DNA of 32,206 nucleotides, from the NCBI GenBank assembly GCA_009923785.1, contig RFSV01000016.1:1-32206 (forward strand). The letters run 5' to 3'. Both the position numbers and the translations under genes were made by a program. The notes beneath the pieces are model-generated. The model saw only the letters and a program-made list of their open reading frames with translations. It was not told the DNA's origin and searched no databases. Position 1 is the first letter of the stretch. Every line of letters begins with the position of its first letter. Below, piece after piece: positions 17,337 through 24,417 of the stretch. The stretch is from Acidimicrobiia bacterium (lineage in GTDB: Bacteria; Actinomycetota; Acidimicrobiia; Acidimicrobiales; Ilumatobacteraceae).

Positions 17337-18413
17337 TCAGACGACTTCCCGGTAGGCGGACACAGTGAGCCGAGCGGTTTCGGACCATTCCCGACGGGCC
17401 GCGCGGCGCAGGCCCCAGATGATCAGCTCGTTGCGTCGCGACAATGCGTCCTCGATCCCGCGACGAATGTCGTCCACGCTGAAAGGATCGACGAGGACTG
17501 CCGCACCACCGGCCACCTCTTCGGTGGAGGTGCCAAGACTCGTGACCACCGGGACACCTTGTGACATGGCTTCCAGGACCGGCATCCCGAAACCTTCGCG
17601 TTCACTCGGGTAGCAGAACACCGACGCCGCCGAATAGAGAGCCGGAAGATCGTCATCGGGGACGAACCCGATGAACTGCACACCGTCGACTCCCTCGATA
17701 CCCGATTCACCCCAGCCCTGCGCTCCGGCGACGACGAGTGGCAACGGCTTCTTCATGCCGGCAATGGCCTCGACGAGACGCTTCAGGTTCTTGCGCGGTT
17801 CGACGGTGCCGACGAAGAGCAGAAACTCCGACGGTAACGAGAACTTGGTGCGAACGTCTCGACGATCGGCTGGGGTCACCTGATGGCGTTCGACTCCCCA
17901 GGGAACGAGTCGTAGACGAGCCACGTCGATGCCCGCACGTTCGGCATCGAGCATGGTGGCCGTCGACGGACAGAGAACGAGATCAGCTCGTCGGCGAATC
18001 TCAGCGAGACTGCGCTCGAACACGCGAACACCGTGCCGGGTGAACTGATCGGGACGATGACGCCACGCCACGTCGTGCAAAGTTGCGACAAGAGGTGCCT
18101 TGCTCGGCGGCGGGATGAGCCCGGTGCAATGAACCAGATCGACTGGTCCGGTGGCACGTTCGATGGGCGGCCAACCGAGTCGCAACCAGAACTCGTAGAG
18201 CAGGGCCCCGCGATACGGAAGCTGATGGACCGGCACGGTCGGCGTGAACGCCGGATGCGGAGGCCGTCGATGGCGTCCGGCTACTCCCACCAACTCGACT
18301 CCCGGCACGTCGACCAGGGCTACTGCCGTGCGCAGAGCCGACGACGCCGTGCCGCCGGGAACCCGGTGCCAACACTGTTCGAGGGTGTACGCCACGCGCA
18401 CGGGGGCTTGCAC
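17337..18413 (-). CDS. GT4 family glycosyltransferase
   Basis: 358-residue GT-B glycosyltransferase. It begins RVAYTLEQCWHRVPGGTASSALR, a glycine-rich acceptor-domain loop. The donor domain carries FVGTVEPRKNLKRLVEAI and the E-x7-E motif in EREGFGMPVLEAMSQGVPVV, followed by TSTEEVAGGAAVLVDP. GTG 18413 is preferred over the longer frame to 18581: a CAAGAT box sits six bases upstream, the same spacing as other leaderless starts in the window, and earlier residues (VRGRHGSSLVARG) look like translated intergenic DNA and overlap the divergent gene. GTG 18401 is an alternative. First of three glycosyltransferase genes in tandem; sugar specificity unknown. Confidence 0.84.
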   Translation of the reverse strand: MQAPVRVAYTLEQCWHRVPGGTASSALRTAVALVDVPGVELVGVAGRHRRPPHPAFTPTVPVHQLPYRGALLYEFWLRLGWPPIERATGPVDLVHCTGLIPPPSKAPLVATLHDVAWRHRPDQFTRHGVRVFERSLAEIRRRADLVLCPSTATMLDAERAGIDVARLRLVPWGVERHQVTPADRRDVRTKFSLPSEFLLFVGTVEPRKNLKRLVEAIAGMKKPLPLVVAGAQGWGESGIEGVDGVQFIGFVPDDDLPALYSAASVFCYPSEREGFGMPVLEAMSQGVPVVTSLGTSTEEVAGGAAVLVDPFSVDDIRRGIEDALSRRNELIIWGLRRAARREWSETARLTVSAYREVV

Positions 18414-18419
18414 ACTCCT

Positions 18420-18425
18420 ATCTTG
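18420..18425 (-). promoter_or_regulatory. Candidate -10 box of the three-glycosyltransferase operon
   Basis: CAAGAT on the minus strand, six bases before the GTG at 18413. The first base departs from TANNNT but the spacing equals that of other leaderless genes here. No -35 seen. Confidence 0.35.
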
Positions 18426-18485
18426 CCCCGTGGGGGCCACACCTCGGCGCCAGTGCACGGTTCCCCGGATGTCGCCCCGAGCCAC

Positions 18486-18491
18486 CAGACT
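18486..18491 (+). promoter_or_regulatory. Candidate -10 box of the FMN reductase gene
   Basis: CAGACT on the plus strand, exactly six bases before the ATG at 18498; no ribosome site is visible, fitting a leaderless transcript. Divergent from the glycosyltransferase promoter at 18420. Confidence 0.4.
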
Positions 18492-18497
18492 CGAGCC

Positions 18498-19040
18498 ATG
18501 TCGTCCCCTCACTCGATTCTCGCCATCTCTGGAAGTCTCCGTAGCAAGTCGTCGAACACCGGACTCGTCCGCATGGCCCAACGTTTGGCTCCAGACGGTG
18601 TGACTTTTCAGTTCTGGGATCGCCTCGGCGACCTCCCCTTCTACAACGAAGACCTCGAGACCGATCCGCCGGCTGTGGTGCGTGAATGGCGCGACGTCGT
18701 GTCAGGCGCCGACGCCGTGTTCATCGCCGCTCCCGAATACAACTTCGGGCCGACCGGCGTTCTGAAGAATGCCGTCGACTGGGCGACACGGCCCTTGGGT
18801 CAGCACGCACTACGAGGCAAGGCGATCAGCATCGTGAGCAGTGCCGGAAGCACCGGCGGCGCGCACATGATCGAGCAGTTGTCGGGGATCCTCACGTTGC
18901 TCGGCAACACGGTGGTGAACGAACCGGCCGTTCAGATCGTCAAAGGTGCCGAGCGCATCAGTGCCGACGGGACGACCACCGATCCCGAGATCGAGGTATT
19001 GATCGGTCAGCGACTAGCCGCGTTGACGACAAAGATCTGA
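18498..19040 (+). CDS. NAD(P)H-dependent FMN reductase (flavodoxin-like fold)
   Basis: 180-residue flavoprotein of the NADPH-dependent FMN reductase family, which uses NAD(P)H to reduce FMN, quinones or azo compounds in the cytoplasm. The FMN phosphate loop is SGSLRSKSSNTGLV (11-24). The second hallmark is APEYNFGPTGVLKNAVDWATR, close to the family's PEYNxSxPGxLKNxxDW. The start at ATG 18498 fits the fold's first strand (ILAISGS) and the upstream CAGACT box; the open frame continuing back to 18033 is the antisense of the divergent glycosyltransferase gene. Stands alone, divergent from the glycosyltransferase operon and convergent with the gpsA operon (36-base gap). Physiological substrate unknown. 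Confidence 0.92.
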   Translation: MSSPHSILAISGSLRSKSSNTGLVRMAQRLAPDGVTFQFWDRLGDLPFYNEDLETDPPAVVREWRDVVSGADAVFIAAPEYNFGPTGVLKNAVDWATRPLGQHALRGKAISIVSSAGSTGGAHMIEQLSGILTLLGNTVVNEPAVQIVKGAERISADGTTTDPEIEVLIGQRLAALTTKI

Positions 19041-19076
19041 TCGTCAACAACGATTCGACGAACCCACGTCACGACC

Positions 19077-20387
19077 TCACGACAACGACTGCGAGCCCAC
19101 CGACAACGTGGTCGGCGGACGACGCGGCACGTTCCACAAAGCTTCACCTCGTGATTCAGTGGTCGACCAGGAGTCGTCGACACCACTTCGAAGAGTCAGC
19201 CCCGGAGGTCCGTCGACCTCCCACAGCACAGCGGGCCGCTCACCGTGCCAACGAACTGCGAACGACACCCGATGTCGAGCACCAACGGCGATGCCGTGTG
19301 CTTCGCACGAGGCACCGAACCAATCGGCCGGCATACCGTCGGCCAACAGTGTGACCGTGTCTCGGCCCGTCAATCGCGCCAGTCGATCGTGCACCAAAGC
19401 GGGCAATACGTGACGTGACACGTCGAGGGACGTCACCGGTTCGACGTCCCCCCACGCCGCCACCAGGTCGTCGGCGCGGGTACCGCGACACGTCGCCACT
19501 GATGACACCAGATCGTCGATCGCTCGCCGGTCGTCGGCGAGCAATCGGGCTCCCGCCGTGAGCGCCAGTCGCGCCGTCGTCGTATCGGCGCGGCGAAGAC
19601 GCAGATCGGCGAGTAACTCCTCGACCAATCCCGCGATCTCCACCGCATCGGTGGTCTCGAGGTTGGCGCGCACCCGCTCGTCGAGATCGAGCAGTCGTTT
19701 GGCAGCGGTATCGCCATCGTCACCATGCAAGATCGCCTGACAACGAGCGGCCATGACGCGGTCGGCGAGTGGAACACCGTCCACAACGTCGGGGACCGCC
19801 AAGCGACCGGCACGCTCGGCCAACCCCAACCAGCCCCGAACGACCGACTCGGCATCGGGCACGTCGGCGGAGAGCGGATCGACCCGCCCATCGTGGCGCA
19901 ACACGACCCGAGCGCTCGATCGATGGCCGATCGGCACCACGAGGGGTCGCGATGGAAGATCGAGTCCTGGAGCCGGCCACTCCTGCGACGACGCAGTCGG
20001 ACGCGACGTCACGAGATCGGTCCGCGAGAACGCCGCGGCGATAGGCAATGCCGACTCGTTGGCCACGTCGATCACCGTCACACCGACCCCACCGGCTGTC
20101 GCACTCCAGATGGTCTGCACCACGTCGCCACGCGGCACGCGCATCCGCGTCTCGAAGACAGGTGCGCCTTCGATCAGACGTTGCCTGACCGCCGCCTCAC
20201 GCGAGGGGTGGTGCCACCGATCGTCGGCGGCCACGAACCAGCTCAGTGACGCCGATCCGTCCTCGAACTCGAGATCGCCCCACTGCGTGACAGAGGCTCG
20301 CCACGAGGCGCCAAGTACCCCGGTGAGATTGCTGTGAGTCGACAACGCTTCGACCGGGGCCGGCCGACGTCGCCACCACTTAGCCAA
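19077..20387 (-). CDS. Conserved-looking hypothetical protein translationally coupled to gpsA
   Basis: 436 residues; no named family recognised. No signal peptide or membrane helix is evident, so it is probably cytoplasmic. The first ~170 residues read as beta-rich (LSWFVAADDRWHH, VVQTIWSATAGGVGVTVIDVANES), the middle (about 200-330) is Arg/Asp/Leu-rich and helical (RLLDLDERVRANLETTDAVEIAGL), and the end returns to beta (VSFAVRWHGERPAVLWEVDG). The first part is faintly like N-terminal beta-sandwich domains of glycoside hydrolases such as glycogen debranching enzymes, but no catalytic motif is visible. Start is a TTG at 20387 inside the end of gpsA (8-base overlap) with GGAG five bases upstream. 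It is probably expressed only with gpsA. Confidence 0.72.
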   Translation of the reverse strand: MAKWWRRRPAPVEALSTHSNLTGVLGASWRASVTQWGDLEFEDGSASLSWFVAADDRWHHPSREAAVRQRLIEGAPVFETRMRVPRGDVVQTIWSATAGGVGVTVIDVANESALPIAAAFSRTDLVTSRPTASSQEWPAPGLDLPSRPLVVPIGHRSSARVVLRHDGRVDPLSADVPDAESVVRGWLGLAERAGRLAVPDVVDGVPLADRVMAARCQAILHGDDGDTAAKRLLDLDERVRANLETTDAVEIAGLVEELLADLRLRRADTTTARLALTAGARLLADDRRAIDDLVSSVATCRGTRADDLVAAWGDVEPVTSLDVSRHVLPALVHDRLARLTGRDTVTLLADGMPADWFGASCEAHGIAVGARHRVSFAVRWHGERPAVLWEVDGPPGLTLRSGVDDSWSTTESRGEALWNVPRRPPTTLSVGSQSLS

Positions 20388-21393
20388 GTTCGCTCCGTCG
20401 TCGACGCTTCATCAGGAGCGACATGGCATCGACCGCCGACCGCCCTTGATGACACACGGCGACGACCTGTTCGGTGATCGGCATCTCGACGTCGTGTCGT
20501 CGGGCCAGATCGAGTACCGACGGCGAACTCTTGACTCCTTCGGCGACCATCGTCATCGACTCCATGATGGCATCGATCGTCTCACCGCGCCCAAGGCGCA
20601 GACCCACTTGGTTGTTTCGACTTTGCGTCGACGAACACGTGGCGATGAGATCCCCCATGCCGGCGAGGCCGGCAAACGTGAGCCCCTCGCCACCCATAGC
20701 CATACCGAGTCGCGTCATCTCGGCCAGACCTCGTGTGATGATCGACGCCCGCGTGTTGTCGCCAAAACCCATACCGGCTGCCATACCCGACGCGATGGCG
20801 ATCACGTTCTTGGCCACCCCGGCGATCTCGCTGCCCACCACATCGGGGTTTGTGTACACGCGTAGCGCAGGTCGCGAAAAGACCTTCTGCAACTCTTGGG
20901 CGATCGTCGAGTCGTCGATCGCCACGACGGCAGCGGCCGGCTGGCCGGCCATGATCTCCTTGGCGAGATTCGGACCAGTGAGAACCGCCACCGGATGACC
21001 AGGCATCTCGTCGGCAACGACTTGACTCATTCGTTTCAGCGAGCTGCGCTCGAGTCCCTTCGACAGGCTCACGACCGGGACCCATGGGCGCACGAACTGC
21101 GCGGCCTCCGACACCACGTCACGAAATCCGTGCGACGGCACTCCCATGACCACGACGTCGGCTGACGACACGGCCTCTTTCAGGGACGCCGTGAATTCGA
21201 GATCGTCGGGAAGAGGCGCGTCGGGCAGGTAGCGATCGTTCCGTCGGGTCGACGACATCGCCGCGACAAGTTCTGCATTACGCGCCCAGAGCACCGTTGA
21301 CGCGTTTGGGGCAACGACGGAAGCCACCGTGGTGCCCCACGACCCGGCCCCGATCACCGCCACTCTCATCGAACGACCGTCCGTCATCGCCAT
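20380..21393 (-). CDS. gpsA: Glycerol-3-phosphate dehydrogenase [NAD(P)+]
   Basis: 337-residue cytoplasmic enzyme that reduces dihydroxyacetone phosphate to sn-glycerol-3-phosphate, the backbone for phospholipids. Dinucleotide motif VIGAGSWGTTVA; then LSKGLE, LTGPNLAKEI with the catalytic-region lysine, GVAKNVIAIASGMAAGMGFGDNTRA and LAGMGDLIATCSS, all GpsA landmarks in the right order. Length matches the family (about 330-340). Start options are ATG 21393, 21387 and 21369; 21393 is listed because of its distance from the TACGCT -10 box, but 21369 (MRVAVIG) is also credible. It leads a two-gene operon with the unknown TTG-start gene and is divergent from cofC. Confidence 0.95.
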   Translation of the reverse strand: MAMTDGRSMRVAVIGAGSWGTTVASVVAPNASTVLWARNAELVAAMSSTRRNDRYLPDAPLPDDLEFTASLKEAVSSADVVVMGVPSHGFRDVVSEAAQFVRPWVPVVSLSKGLERSSLKRMSQVVADEMPGHPVAVLTGPNLAKEIMAGQPAAAVVAIDDSTIAQELQKVFSRPALRVYTNPDVVGSEIAGVAKNVIAIASGMAAGMGFGDNTRASIITRGLAEMTRLGMAMGGEGLTFAGLAGMGDLIATCSSTQSRNNQVGLRLGRGETIDAIMESMTMVAEGVKSSPSVLDLARRHDVEMPITEQVVAVCHQGRSAVDAMSLLMKRRRRSELG

Positions 21394-21405
21394 CACCCCG
21401 CTCCG

Positions 21406-21411
21406 AGCGTA
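21406..21411 (-). promoter_or_regulatory. Candidate -10 box of gpsA
   Basis: TACGCT on the minus strand, 12 bases before the ATG at 21393, predicting a leader of about five bases. It faces the cofC -10 box 19 bases away. Confidence 0.4.
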
Positions 21412-21430
21412 ACGGTGCTCGGCCCACTCA

Positions 21431-21436
21431 TAGGCT
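21431..21436 (+). promoter_or_regulatory. -10 box of the leaderless cofC operon
   Basis: TAGGCT on the plus strand, exactly six bases before the GTG at 21443. No ribosome site or -35 is visible. Predicted transcript begins at the start codon. Confidence 0.6.
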
Positions 21437-21442
21437 CGAACC

Positions 21443-22084
21443 GTGAACCGAGTCGTCGATCTCGCCGTCGTCGTGCCCGTGCGCGCCTTCGACATGGGCA
21501 AATCTCGTCTGGCGCCGTCGTTCACAGCCGATCAGCGAGAACGACTGGCTCGGGCCATGGCCGAGATCGTGGTCAGTGTTCACAGCGATACTCGACAGGT
21601 TGCTCGATGGTTCGTCGTCTGCGACGACGACACGATCGTCGAGTGGGCGCTCTCCCGAGGCGCGACACCGGTACGCGTCTCGTCGTCTGGCCTGAATCCG
21701 TCTCTCGCCGAGGCCGCATCCACCATCGCCGATGTCGAGGCGTCTCATATCGTCATCTGCCACGCCGACCTACCGCTCGCCGGCGATCTGGTGGCCATCG
21801 TGACGTCGGCGATCCACGATGCTCCCGACTCGATCCTCGTCTCACCCGACCGACACCGCGACGGCAGCAACGTGGTCGTGATCCCCCACCACCTGTTTCC
21901 GCAGTGGGAATTCCGCTACGGCCGAGAGTCCTTCCACGCCCATTGCGCGCTCGCCGACGAACTAGGTGCGTCCACCGTGGTGATCGACGACGATCGGCTG
22001 GCGACCGACATCGACACGGTCGACGATCTGGATCTGGTGCGAGACTTCGTCAGGACGACCCTCCCCGACTGGAAGCCCACATGA
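21443..22084 (+). CDS. cofC: 2-phospho-L-lactate/phosphoenolpyruvate guanylyltransferase CofC/FbiD
   Basis: 213-residue GT-A-like nucleotidyltransferase that activates 2-phospho-L-lactate (or phosphoenolpyruvate in actinobacteria, where it is called FbiD) with GTP, making the substrate of CofD. N-terminal loop VVVPVRAFDMGKSRLAP; metal-binding region HADLPLAGD; DRHRDGSNVVVI and FRYGRESFHAH are family hallmarks. The GTG start is supported by the TAGGCT -10 box six bases upstream. It lies 9 kb from cofD-cofE, so the F420 genes are split. Its stop overlaps the start of a PIG-L deacetylase gene (ATGA). Assignment is strong; whether the substrate is phospholactate or phosphoenolpyruvate cannot be told. 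Confidence 0.93.
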   Translation: MNRVVDLAVVVPVRAFDMGKSRLAPSFTADQRERLARAMAEIVVSVHSDTRQVARWFVVCDDDTIVEWALSRGATPVRVSSSGLNPSLAEAASTIADVEASHIVICHADLPLAGDLVAIVTSAIHDAPDSILVSPDRHRDGSNVVVIPHHLFPQWEFRYGRESFHAHCALADELGASTVVIDDDRLATDIDTVDDLDLVRDFVRTTLPDWKPT

Positions 22085-22863
22085 CCGACCGCTCACACGA
22101 CGCCAACGACCCCGGCCAACCGCAGCTCGCCGCCGATCCGGCGATCACGAGTGTCGACCTCGCCACGCCAAAGGTGGCGGTAGCGATCGGTGCTCATCCC
22201 GACGACGTCGAATTCGGGTGCGGCGGAACTCTCGCCAAGTGGGCGGCCGCTGGTTGCCTGATCCACCATGTCGTCCTCACCGACGGATCGAAGGGCACGT
22301 GGGACGTGAGCGCCGACACGTCGGCTCTTGTTGCTCGACGGCGAGTCGAACAGCGCGAGGCGTCGCAACGTCTGGGTTCACGTGGAGAGGTCGTGTTCCT
22401 CGACCAGATCGATGGTGAGCTCACCGAGTCGCCGGCACTGGTGAGCGAAATCGCCCGTCACATCCGCCGACTGCGACCAAATGTCGTGCTCGGCCACGAT
22501 CCGTGGAAGCGCTATCGACTCCATCCCGATCACCGACATGCTGGTTTCCTCACGTGCGATGCCATTGTCGTGGCCCGCGACCCGCATTTCTGTCCCGAAC
22601 ACGGCATCGCCCACCACCGGCCCGACACGCTTCTTTTGTGGGAGGCCGACGAACCCGATCATGCCGAGGACGTGTCATCGTCCATCGATGCCAAGATCGC
22701 CGCCCTGCTCGCCCACGAGTCTCAATTCGAGAGCACGATGAAAGCCACCGACCAAGAAGCGCTCGATGCCTTCGAGCGCCGCATCCGTCGGCGTCTGGCC
22801 GAACTCGGCGCATCGGCCGGTCGACCGGCCGCCGAAATCTTCAAGAAGATCGACAACCTCTAA
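22081..22863 (+). CDS. PIG-L/LmbE family zinc-dependent deacetylase
   Basis: 260-residue member of the PIG-L family, which removes N-acetyl groups from GlcNAc-containing small molecules; MshB and Mca of mycothiol metabolism belong here. Metal site AHPDDVEFGCGGT (H39, D41, D42) and the second part HPDHRHAG (H148, D150, H151). A disordered start of ~28 residues precedes the first strand. ATG 22081 overlaps the cofC stop (ATGA), giving probable coupling. Actinobacteria make mycothiol, so an MshB- or Mca-like role is possible, but the sequence alone does not separate these from other family members. The convergent neighbour is a TIGR03084 protein of the mycothiol-dependent isomerase superfamily; the stops overlap by 4 bases. 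Confidence 0.88.
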   Translation: MTDRSHDANDPGQPQLAADPAITSVDLATPKVAVAIGAHPDDVEFGCGGTLAKWAAAGCLIHHVVLTDGSKGTWDVSADTSALVARRRVEQREASQRLGSRGEVVFLDQIDGELTESPALVSEIARHIRRLRPNVVLGHDPWKRYRLHPDHRHAGFLTCDAIVVARDPHFCPEHGIAHHRPDTLLLWEADEPDHAEDVSSSIDAKIAALLAHESQFESTMKATDQEALDAFERRIRRRLAELGASAGRPAAEIFKKIDNL

Positions 22864-23687
22864 CGGTCGAGAGGTGGTCGCCCCGGTCCCGCCGGACCGG
22901 CGAACGCTTGGGCAATGTCCATCCAGGTGAGAGCAGCGTCGCCGCGGATGTTGAGCGACGTGTCGGCGAGATGTCGGCGTTGAGTGACCACCAGACAGAA
23001 GTCGAGCGCCGAGCCGCTCACGGCGCCACCCTCGGCGTCAGGCTCACCCCACGCCCACAAGTCTCCGTCGGGCGCCGTCAACTCGACGTGTACGGGGCGA
23101 GTGTCGGCCTCACGACCGTTCACCATCAAGCTGTAGGGCCGAGCCGACACGCCGATGTGCGCGACGTGACGAAGTCGGGCTGACGGCACGATCGGGCGTT
23201 CGAGCGCATCGGCTACGTCACAGCCATGAGCCCATGTCTCCATCAGACGTGCCGTGAGAAACGACGAGACCGCCATCGACGGCCCGTACCACGGAACCCG
23301 AACCGACTCGTCGACGTCTCGGGCGGCGTGTAGGAGGCGATCCCGATTGGTGACCCATTCACCGAGGAGTTCGTCGGCCGACACGAGTCGACCCAACTCG
23401 ACCGACAAGTCACGTGGTGCGGACTCGATCAGTCGAGCCCGATCGGCGACGAATGCATCGGGGTCGGTGAGAGCGAGCGCCGCACGGTGATCGAAGAACG
23501 CCAAGTGACTGATCTGTTCGGCAATCGACCAGTCAGGCGACGGTGTCGCCCGGCGCCAGTCGGACGAGGCAAGTCCGTCGATCATGTCGGCCAGCGCCTC
23601 GTGTTCGGCGGACAGATCGACACAGATCTCACCTCTGGTCGGACGGCTCACCCGAGCAGTGTCGTCTCCAGACCTCGAGGATTCCAC
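22860..23687 (-). CDS. TIGR03084-like protein (mycothiol-dependent maleylpyruvate isomerase / DinB superfamily)
   Basis: 275-residue helical-bundle protein. SIAEQISHLAFFDHRAALALTD and FLTARLMETWAHGCDVADALE carry the histidines that form the metal site in the DinB/maleylpyruvate isomerase superfamily. The C-terminal half (YSLMVNGREADTRPVHVELTAPDG) fits the sterol-carrier-like domain attached in the TIGR03084 group, which is common in actinobacteria. The reaction is unknown; relatives use mycothiol as cofactor or substrate. The start is uncertain: GTG 23687 has a TAACGG box seven bases upstream, while GTG 23651 would remove a poorly conserved-looking N-terminus. Separated from the upstream histone-like gene by a strong terminator. 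Confidence 0.8.
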   Translation of the reverse strand: MESSRSGDDTARVSRPTRGEICVDLSAEHEALADMIDGLASSDWRRATPSPDWSIAEQISHLAFFDHRAALALTDPDAFVADRARLIESAPRDLSVELGRLVSADELLGEWVTNRDRLLHAARDVDESVRVPWYGPSMAVSSFLTARLMETWAHGCDVADALERPIVPSARLRHVAHIGVSARPYSLMVNGREADTRPVHVELTAPDGDLWAWGEPDAEGGAVSGSALDFCLVVTQRRHLADTSLNIRGDAALTWMDIAQAFAGPAGPGRPPLDR

Positions 23688-23742
23688 ATCGGGCCCGTTA
23701 TTGGCCCCTAGCCAGGAGCGCCGACCTGACCCGGAAAATGAA

Positions 23743-23768
23743 ATCGAGCGGGGTTTCCCCCGCTCGAT
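23743..23768 (-). terminator. Intrinsic terminator of the histone-like gene
   Basis: Perfect 11-bp stem (ATCGAGCGGGG paired with CCCCGCTCGAT) with a 4-base loop. Read on the minus strand it is followed by a T-rich run (TTTCATTTT). It lies 28 bases after the histone-like stop codon and before the TIGR03084 gene, so it separates the two transcripts. Confidence 0.85.
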
Positions 23769-23796
23769 CCGTTCCGTACCCGTGGAGGGTGACGAA

Positions 23797-24057
23797 TTAC
23801 TTCTTGGCTGTACGACGCTTGCGGCGCGCCGGGGCCTTCTTGGCCGGAGCCTTCTTGGCAGCAGCCTTCTTCGGAGCTGCCTTCTTCTTGGCTGCCTTGC
23901 GCTTGGCCGGAGCCTTCTTCTTGGCTGCCTTCTTCGGAGCTGCCTTCTTCTTGGCTGCCTTCTTCTTTGCCGGTGCCTTCTTGGCCGCTGCCTTGCGCTT
24001 GGCCGGAGCCTTGCGCTTCGCGGGGGCCTTCTTGGCTGCCTTCTTCTTTGCTGCCAT
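23797..24057 (-). CDS. Lysine/alanine/proline-rich histone H1-like DNA-binding protein
   Basis: 86-residue protein composed almost only of Lys, Ala, Pro and Arg in repeats such as AAKKAPAKRK and KKKAAPKKAA, ending RRKRRTAKK. Such tails bind DNA non-specifically and compact the nucleoid, as in eukaryotic H1, chlamydial Hc1/Hc2 and the C-terminal half of actinobacterial HupB. Here there is no folded HU domain: the entire protein is tail. ATG 24057 is chosen because AAAGG lies upstream (AAAGGGATATCCC before the ATG) and the repeats start at residue 2; the longer frame has a different composition. The DNA repeats could slip, so copy number may vary between strains. A clear terminator follows. Confidence 0.85.
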   Translation of the reverse strand: MAAKKKAAKKAPAKRKAPAKRKAAAKKAPAKKKAAKKKAAPKKAAKKKAPAKRKAAKKKAAPKKAAAKKAPAKKAPARRKRRTAKK

Positions 24058-24077
24058 GGGATATCCCTTTCTGATGG

Positions 24078-24185
24078 TTACTGCAGTGTGTTGAATTCGC
24101 ACGATTCGGCGAGGCATGCGCTCCCCGCACCGCACGTCGGATCGAAGTCGGTCGGCCGGAGCCACCACTCGACCCGAATGTTCAT
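24078..24185 (-). CDS. Possible small ORF, 35 residues with three cysteines
   Basis: Unrecognised. ATG 24185 with a GAGGA ribosome site seven bases upstream; ends 20 bases before the histone-like start, in the same direction. The peptide begins MNIRVEWWLRP and its second half is DPTCGAGSACLAESCEF with Cys at 18, 24 and 29. Third codon positions are mostly G or C, as in genes here, although the surrounding DNA is AT-richer. A promoter-like pair (TTGTAA, 17 bases, TCAAAT) lies just upstream. Could be a real small protein, an upstream ORF regulating the histone-like gene, or chance. Confidence 0.3.
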   Translation of the reverse strand: MNIRVEWWLRPTDFDPTCGAGSACLAESCEFNTLQ

Positions 24186-24212
24186 TCGTTGTTCCTCGGG
24201 TGGAACACACAT

Positions 24213-24241
24213 ATTTGATGAGAATTCGCGACGCTTTACAA
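24213..24241 (-). promoter_or_regulatory. Candidate promoter for the small ORF and histone-like gene
   Basis: On the minus strand, TTGTAA (24241-24236) and TCAAAT (24218-24213) are 17 bases apart; each matches the consensus at four of six positions. Predicted start near 24206 leaves about 20 bases to the small ORF and 150 to the histone-like ATG. Confidence 0.35.
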
Positions 24242-24366
24242 GCAATCCTGTTATTGCAACTGCAACGAGAGGCTGTCGGCGGTCGGTGTCACACACGAGA
24301 TCCACCACCTGACTCCTCCGATGGGTAACACTGAGTCAGCCGGATCGCCCCTCGTCCGGCCCTCCA

Positions 24367-24381
24367 CGTGACGACGTCACG
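24367..24381. promoter_or_regulatory. 15-bp palindrome upstream of phoH, possible operator
   Basis: CGTGACGACGTCACG is a perfect 7+1+7 inverted repeat, 36 bases before the PhoH GTG. The size and symmetry suit a dimeric repressor or activator site. No regulator can be assigned. Confidence 0.3.
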
Positions 24382-24417
24382 ACCCAACGACACGTTCAGC
24401 GAGACAAGGGAGATTCG

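Larger units (their letters stand above)
24058..24417. other. 360-base intergenic region between the histone-like gene and phoH
   Basis: The longest gap in the window and more AT-rich than its surroundings (24186-24260). It holds promoters for the divergent histone-like and PhoH genes, a possible 35-residue ORF on the minus strand, a candidate minus-strand promoter at 24213-24241 and a palindrome at 24367-24381. I see no tRNA or known riboswitch. Confidence 0.7.

Noticed and set aside
18033-18497. N-terminal extension of the FMN reductase frame by 155 residues
   Set aside because: It is antisense to a clear glycosyltransferase, and the flavodoxin fold begins at ATG 18498 with its own -10 box.
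21415-22080. Long N-terminal extension of the PIG-L deacetylase
   Set aside because: It reads the cofC gene in another frame, giving an Arg-rich sequence; the ATG at 22081 overlapping the cofC stop is the natural start.
23797-24057. Repeat array resembling CRISPR or a tandem repeat locus
   Set aside because: The repeats are codon repeats of a Lys/Ala/Pro protein, with no equal-length spacers.
24116-24328. 70-residue plus-strand frame in the intergenic gap
   Set aside because: No ribosome site or recognisable sequence, and composition does not look coding.
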